Source: JBDTSW01 sp963782605
Lineage (GTDB): Bacteria > Actinomycetota > Thermoleophilia > Solirubrobacterales > 70-9
DNA: 64,000 bases
Direction of reading: 5' to 3'
Assembly (NCBI GenBank): GCA_963782605.1
Contig: CAWAKK010000001.1
Span: 124,001 to 188,000, forward strand
This document shows positions 60,766 through 64,000 of this stretch, piece after piece. Below the pieces are notes generated by a model. That model saw only the letters and a program-made list of their open reading frames with translations, was not told the DNA's origin and did not search any database. The translations under genes were made by a program, and so were the position numbers. The stretch's first letter is position 1; the number at the start of each line of letters is the position of its first letter.

Positions 60766-61413
60766 TCAGCCGCTCCCGCCGGAGCCGGGCCCGCTGTTCC
60801 CCGAACCGGATCCCGATCCGCTGTTCCCGGATCCAGACCCGCCGCCGCTGATCTCGACCCGGGCGCACTGAGCAGCGTTCACGATCGTGTCGTTGGCATT
60901 GGCGCGCACGTCGTCTCCGCCCTCGCAGACGATCGTGTCGCCTGAGGTCGCGACCGGCTGGCCGCCACTGTCGCGTGCATCGACGCGATCCGCGCCGGCG
61001 CCACCCACAAACGTGTCGGCTCCCTTGTTGTCCCTGACATCATCATTGCCGGCGTTGCCGTTGAGCGTGTCATCGCCATCTTGGCCATCGACGTTGTCGC
61101 GGCCCTCACCGCCGTTCAGGGTGTCCGTGGCCGGGCCACCCCTCAGCTCATCGCGCCCGTCCTGCCCGTCGAGCTGGTCGGCGCCGCGATTGCCCTCGAG
61201 GTTGTCGTTGCCCGTGCCGCCGTCGACGGTGTCATCGCCTCGCTCCGCCTCGACGAAGTCATTGCCTCCGAGCGCGGAAATCTGGTCCGCCTGATTCGTG
61301 CCGCGGATCTGGTCGGGTCCGCCCGTGCCGGTGATCACCGCTGCCATCGCCGCGCTCGCGAGCGCCAGGCCCGCGACCACGACCAGCGGCAGCGTGCGCA
61401 TCATCCATCTCAT
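60766..61413 (-). CDS. Secreted RTX-repeat (haemolysin-type calcium-binding) protein
   Basis: 215 residues. A signal peptide (1-24, LVVVAGLALASAAMA) precedes about eleven nonapeptide repeats of G-G-x-G-x-D-x-U-x type such as GGNDFVEAE, GGTGNDNLEG and GGEGRDNVDG, which form a calcium beta-roll (about 30-145). A Cys-containing segment and a Gly/Ser-only tail (GGGSGSGNSGSGSGSG) end the protein. There is no catalytic domain and no type I exporter nearby; Sec export is implied by the signal peptide. Confidence 0.82.
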   Translation of the reverse strand: MRWMMRTLPLVVVAGLALASAAMAAVITGTGGPDQIRGTNQADQISALGGNDFVEAERGDDTVDGGTGNDNLEGNRGADQLDGQDGRDELRGGPATDTLNGGEGRDNVDGQDGDDTLNGNAGNDDVRDNKGADTFVGGAGADRVDARDSGGQPVATSGDTIVCEGGDDVRANANDTIVNAAQCARVEISGGGSGSGNSGSGSGSGNSGPGSGGSG

Positions 61414-61584
61414 ACGAAGCTCCTCGGTGTAGTAGTTCCATTACCGGGACACCGAGGCCGCCCGAACATCACGCGATCGAGTCGTGCCCGCTCCTCGTCT
61501 AAGAGGTCAGATTCGGCTTCGTCGGCGTAGTCCGCCGCTTCGTCAGAAGGCCCTCGGTCAGCGGCGCTCAGGCCTCAAAGCCAG

Positions 61585-61658
61585 CGCGCCCGACAGGATT
61601 CGAACCTGTGACCTCGTGTTTCGTAGACACGCGCTCTATCCAACTGAGCTACGGGCGC
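61585..61658 (-). tRNA. tRNA-Arg(ACG)
   Basis: A 74-nt tRNA. Acceptor GCGCCCG pairs with CGGGCGC and the discriminator is G. The anticodon loop CTACGAA gives ACG, the substrate of TadA (encoded at 14886-15353). T-arm ACAGG-TTCGAAT-CCTGT. CCA is not encoded. Confidence 0.94.
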
Positions 61659-61726
61659 GGGACGGGGGATTGTAAGGCGACCCTTCGGAGACTCAGCTGC
61701 AGCCGCGTCCCCCGCATGCGAAACCG

Positions 61727-62306
61727 CTATTCGGAGCTGCCTCCGCCGCCGGAGTCGCCGCCCGAACCGGATCCGCCAGAGTCGCCGCCCGCACTGTCGA
61801 AGCCGCCGGAGCTCGATTCGCCGACGTCGCCGCTTGACGTGTCGAGGCCACCGGAAGCATCGAATTGAATGCCTGCCAGAGTCGGCCGCGCCCTCGACGT
61901 CCACCCCGTGCTGTGAAAGCGCGTCGCGGATCTGCTGCTGCATGCCGGGGACCTGGCTGGCGTCGATCTGCTGACCCGAACCGGGTTCGGCGTCGATGCC
62001 GTGGGCCTGCATGATCCCCAGGAGCTCTTCCCGCAGGCCCGTGCCGCGCAGATCGATCTCCTGCGGGGTTCCCTGGTGGACCTGGATGTTCCCGTCGCGA
62101 GCGGCCTGGGCGATGAGAGCCCCGATCTGCCCGAGGGCGGCCAGGTCGTACGTCTCCCCCTGGACGTCGACCGCGTCCCGGTCCTGAAATGTGGCGCCGG
62201 CGCCCGGGTCGTTCGTGGAGCTCAGCTGCTGTGAGGGGGCCAATGCGAGCCCCGCGGTGGCGCTCTCGCGCTCGCGGCGGCGCCGGAAGAAATCAAACAG
62301 GCCCAC
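61727..62306 (-). pseudogene. Protein with Gly/Ser/Asp-rich tail, one-base frameshift
   Basis: From ATG 62306: MGLFDFFRRRRERESATAG, then a domain with TYDLAALGQIGALIAQAARD, IQVHQGTPQEIDLRGTGLRE and QIRDALSQHGVDVEG. Near 61862-61870 the frame changes. Without a shift the protein becomes Arg-rich and reads through the tRNA-Arg gene. With one base removed it continues FDASGGLDTSSGDVGESSSG and ends in a Gly/Ser tail at TAG 61727. The shifted version is clearly the native one. The start resembles SHOCT/DUF-type stress proteins, but I do not know the function. Confidence 0.6.
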
Positions 62307-62383
62307 GCCGCGATCGTACTCCCGATATCAGTCCACCACAGGGATAAGGAAAGAGCGGGATCTTTCGACGCATGGACAGAGGA

Positions 62384-62400
62384 AGGGGTCCGATTCCCCT
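62384..62400. promoter_or_regulatory. Hairpin in the glnN upstream region
   Basis: AGGGG-TCCGATT-CCCCT is a perfect 5-bp stem with a 7-base loop, about 85 bases before the glutamine synthetase start; a smaller hairpin GGGTTACCACCC follows at about 62410-62421. The loop resembles a tRNA T-loop with one change, but no further tRNA structure is present. It may be part of a leader controlling glnN. Confidence 0.25.
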
Positions 62401-62485
62401 CTAGGCTGCGGGTTACCACCCTTATGGAGGCCCGGACCGGCGGCGTGCACTTTGCGCGCCGCATCGCTAGGAGGCGACCACCCTG

Positions 62486-64000
62486 ATGCAGAACATCCGC
62501 GAACACAACCTGAGCGCCGCGAAATGGACGACGAACGGAGCGGCTCTCGGCGCCGCCGACCTCACGCGCGACACCTATCCCTTCGGCGAGAGCGTCTTCT
62601 CACCCGCCGTGCAGAAGGACCGGCTGGCCCCGGAGACGTACGCGAACCTTCAAGAGACGCTCGCCACCGGCGCTGCGCTCGATCCGTCCCTGGCCGACGA
62701 GGTCGCTGAGGCCATGAAGGGCTGGGCGCTTGAACGCGGGGCCACTCACTACACCCACATGTTCCAGCCGCTCACTGGCCTCACGGCTGAGAAGCACGAC
62801 TCCTTCATCGAGCCCGACGGAGAGGGCGGCGCGATCGCCACGTTCTCGGGCAAGGAGCTGATCCAGGGTGAGCCCGACGCTTCCTCCTTCCCGACGGGCG
62901 GCATCCGCGCCACGTTCGAGGCTCGCGGATACACGGCGTGGGACCCCACGAGCCCGGCGTTCATCCTTCCCAACCCGAACGGCGCGCTGCTCTGCATTCC
63001 AACGGCCTTCACCTCCTGGACGGGTGAGGCGCTCGACCACAAGATCCCGCTGCTGCGCTCGATGGATGCCCTCTCGCGGTCGGCAACCCGCGCTCTGCGG
63101 CTGCTCGGCGACGACGAGACGAACAGGGTTTTCACCACGGTGGGCCCGGAGCAGGAGTACTTCCTGATCGACGAGCAGTACTTCTTCGAACGCCCCGACC
63201 TCGTGACGACGGGGCGCACGCTCTTCGGTGCCCTGCCACCGAAGGGCCACGAGCTCGACGACCACTACTTCGGCTCGATCCCGGAGCGGATCCTCGCGTG
63301 CATGCTGGAGACGGAGCTCGAGCTGGCGAAGCTGGGCGTGCCGGTCAAGACTCGGCACAACGAGGTCGCCCCCGGCCAGTACGAGATCGCGCCGATCTTC
63401 GAGAACTCGAACGTCGGCTCTGACCACCAGCAGCTCACGATGCAGCTGTTGCAGACCGTCGCTCGGAAGTACGGGCTCGTCTGCCTGCTGCACGAGAAGC
63501 CGTTCGCCGGCGTGAACGGATCGGGCAAGCACAACAACTGGTCGATGTCGACCGACACCGGCCACAACCTGATGGACCCGGGCGAGACCCCCGCGGAGAA
63601 CGCCACGTTCATGTTCTTCTGCGCGGCGGTGATCCAGGCCGTCAACAAGCACCAGGGCCTGCTGCGGGCATCCGTCGCCAACATCGGACAGGACCACCGC
63701 CTCGGCGCGAACGAGGCACCGCCGGCGATCATGTCGATCTTCCTCGGCACCGAGCTCGAGAAGGCGTTCGAATCGATCGCGGGCGAGGGCGACGGCGTCA
63801 CCCCCGGGGCAACGCTCGACCTCGGGACACCGGTCCTCCCGACCCTGCCGATGCACGGCGGCGACCGCAACCGCACCTCCCCGTTCGCGTTCACCGGCAA
63901 CAAGTTCGAGTTCCGGGCTTTGGGGTCGAGCATGTCGCTCGCGTTCCCGAACACGGTGCTGAACACGATCGTTGCCGAGGCCATCGACGAGCTCGCAGAC
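62486..64000 (+). CDS. glnN: Type III glutamine synthetase, 5' part
   Basis: 505 codons up to the window end; GSIII proteins are about 700 residues, so the C-terminus is missing. GSIII marks include YPFGESVFSPAVQKDRL near the N-terminus, PEQEYFLIDEQYF and KTRHNEVAPGQYEIAPIF (Glu metal ligands), LLHEKPFAGVNGSGKHNNWS with its catalytic loop, and GDRNRTSPFAFTGNKFEFRA. It makes glutamine from glutamate, ammonia and ATP as a dodecamer. ATG 62486 follows AGGAGG at 62470-62475. Confidence 0.93.
   Translation, partial: MQNIREHNLSAAKWTTNGAALGAADLTRDTYPFGESVFSPAVQKDRLAPETYANLQETLATGAALDPSLADEVAEAMKGWALERGATHYTHMFQPLTGLTAEKHDSFIEPDGEGGAIATFSGKELIQGEPDASSFPTGGIRATFEARGYTAWDPTSPAFILPNPNGALLCIPTAFTSWTGEALDHKIPLLRSMDALSRSATRALRLLGDDETNRVFTTVGPEQEYFLIDEQYFFERPDLVTTGRTLFGALPPKGHELDDHYFGSIPERILACMLETELELAKLGVPVKTRHNEVAPGQYEIAPIFENSNVGSDHQQLTMQLLQTVARKYGLVCLLHEKPFAGVNGSGKHNNWSMSTDTGHNLMDPGETPAENATFMFFCAAVIQAVNKHQGLLRASVANIGQDHRLGANEAPPAIMSIFLGTELEKAFESIAGEGDGVTPGATLDLGTPVLPTLPMHGGDRNRTSPFAFTGNKFEFRALGSSMSLAFPNTVLNTIVAEAIDELAD

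Noticed and set aside
60879..61294. Ser/Pro-rich ORF on the plus strand across the RTX gene
   Set aside because: It is the antisense of the repeated GGxGxD codons.
62378..62400. A tRNA fragment
   Set aside because: Only a T-arm-like hairpin is present; acceptor, D and anticodon arms are missing.
62600..63856. Minus-strand open frame of 418 codons opposite glnN
   Set aside because: Composition is that of an antisense shadow in GC-rich DNA, while the plus strand encodes a complete set of GSIII motifs.

Overview
The window is a 64 kb piece of a GC-rich chromosome with densely packed genes, short intergenic gaps, frequent GTG/TTG starts and 4-bp ATGA/GTGA overlaps. The gene content includes F420-type oxidoreductases, a WS/DGAT acyltransferase, an RskA-type anti-sigma factor, a LigD-type polymerase, PHP/PgsA/CdsA lipid genes and a type III glutamine synthetase. 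Together these point to an aerobic soil-type actinomycetote. My inference is the Thermoleophilia (Solirubrobacterales/Gaiellales), but there is no rRNA here to prove it. I see no prophage, insertion sequence, CRISPR array or plasmid functions, so this is chromosomal backbone with many single-gene metabolic units.

Layout. 0-5.8 kb: a cut-off SnoaL-like protein, a surface-polysaccharide pair (UDP-GlcNAc 2-epimerase and membrane GT2), a GFA protein, an alpha/beta hydrolase, a double-STAS protein and a second SnoaL-like protein. 5.8-10.2 kb: a potassium operon, kimA-like symporter + short KdpD-like kinase + KdpE-like regulator, with a structured leader. 10.3-15.9 kb: a VOC protein, a broken SnoaL-like gene, a secreted membrane-anchored protein, two tRNA-Ser genes, a PPOX protein, a RibD-C reductase carrying two compensating indels, a TMEM175-type K+ channel, an NADP/F420 reductase, tadA and a universal stress protein. 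16-22.6 kb: a phosphotriesterase-like enzyme, cyclophilin, an orphan PAS-PAS-zinc-ribbon protein, a prokaryotic pentameric ligand-gated ion channel, a TAP-like lipoprotein peptidase and a frameshifted desaturase. 22.6-31.7 kb: LLM oxidoreductase, WS/DGAT, 5'-3' exonuclease, a DUF2007-like protein, a large M14 carboxypeptidase, a YbdK-type ligase and an EEP hydrolase. 31.7-36.4 kb: phenylalanine/tyrosine catabolism (hppD-hmgA-phhA, divergent Lrp/AsnC regulator, FAH-family hydrolase). 36.5-44 kb: DUF488, a Na+/H+ antiporter, PHP protein, pgsA, cdsA, a PAP2 protein and ettA. 44-50.5 kb: a Tat-exported copper-radical (galactose-oxidase-like) oxidase, MFS exporter, a Lys/Arg-rich histone-like protein, a sigma/anti-sigma pair and a DAO-type oxidase. 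50.5-57 kb: a GlpA-like/HcnB-like/hydrolase operon, an M1-type lipoprotein and a dehydratase-GntR unit. 57-64 kb: a SnoaL-like protein, LigD polymerase, a Tat amidohydrolase, an RTX-repeat protein, tRNA-Arg(ACG), a Gly-rich protein and the 5' part of glnN.

Two themes run through the window. The first is ion homeostasis: KimA-KdpDE, TMEM175, pLGIC and CPA1 antiporter genes all lie within 38 kb. The second is a set of single-nucleotide indels in otherwise well-conserved genes: a SnoaL gene, a RibD-C gene (two, compensating), a desaturase, cdsA, a GlpA-like gene and a Gly-rich protein. Because cdsA is normally essential, most of these look like sequence or assembly errors rather than real pseudogenes, and reads should be checked before any is called inactive.
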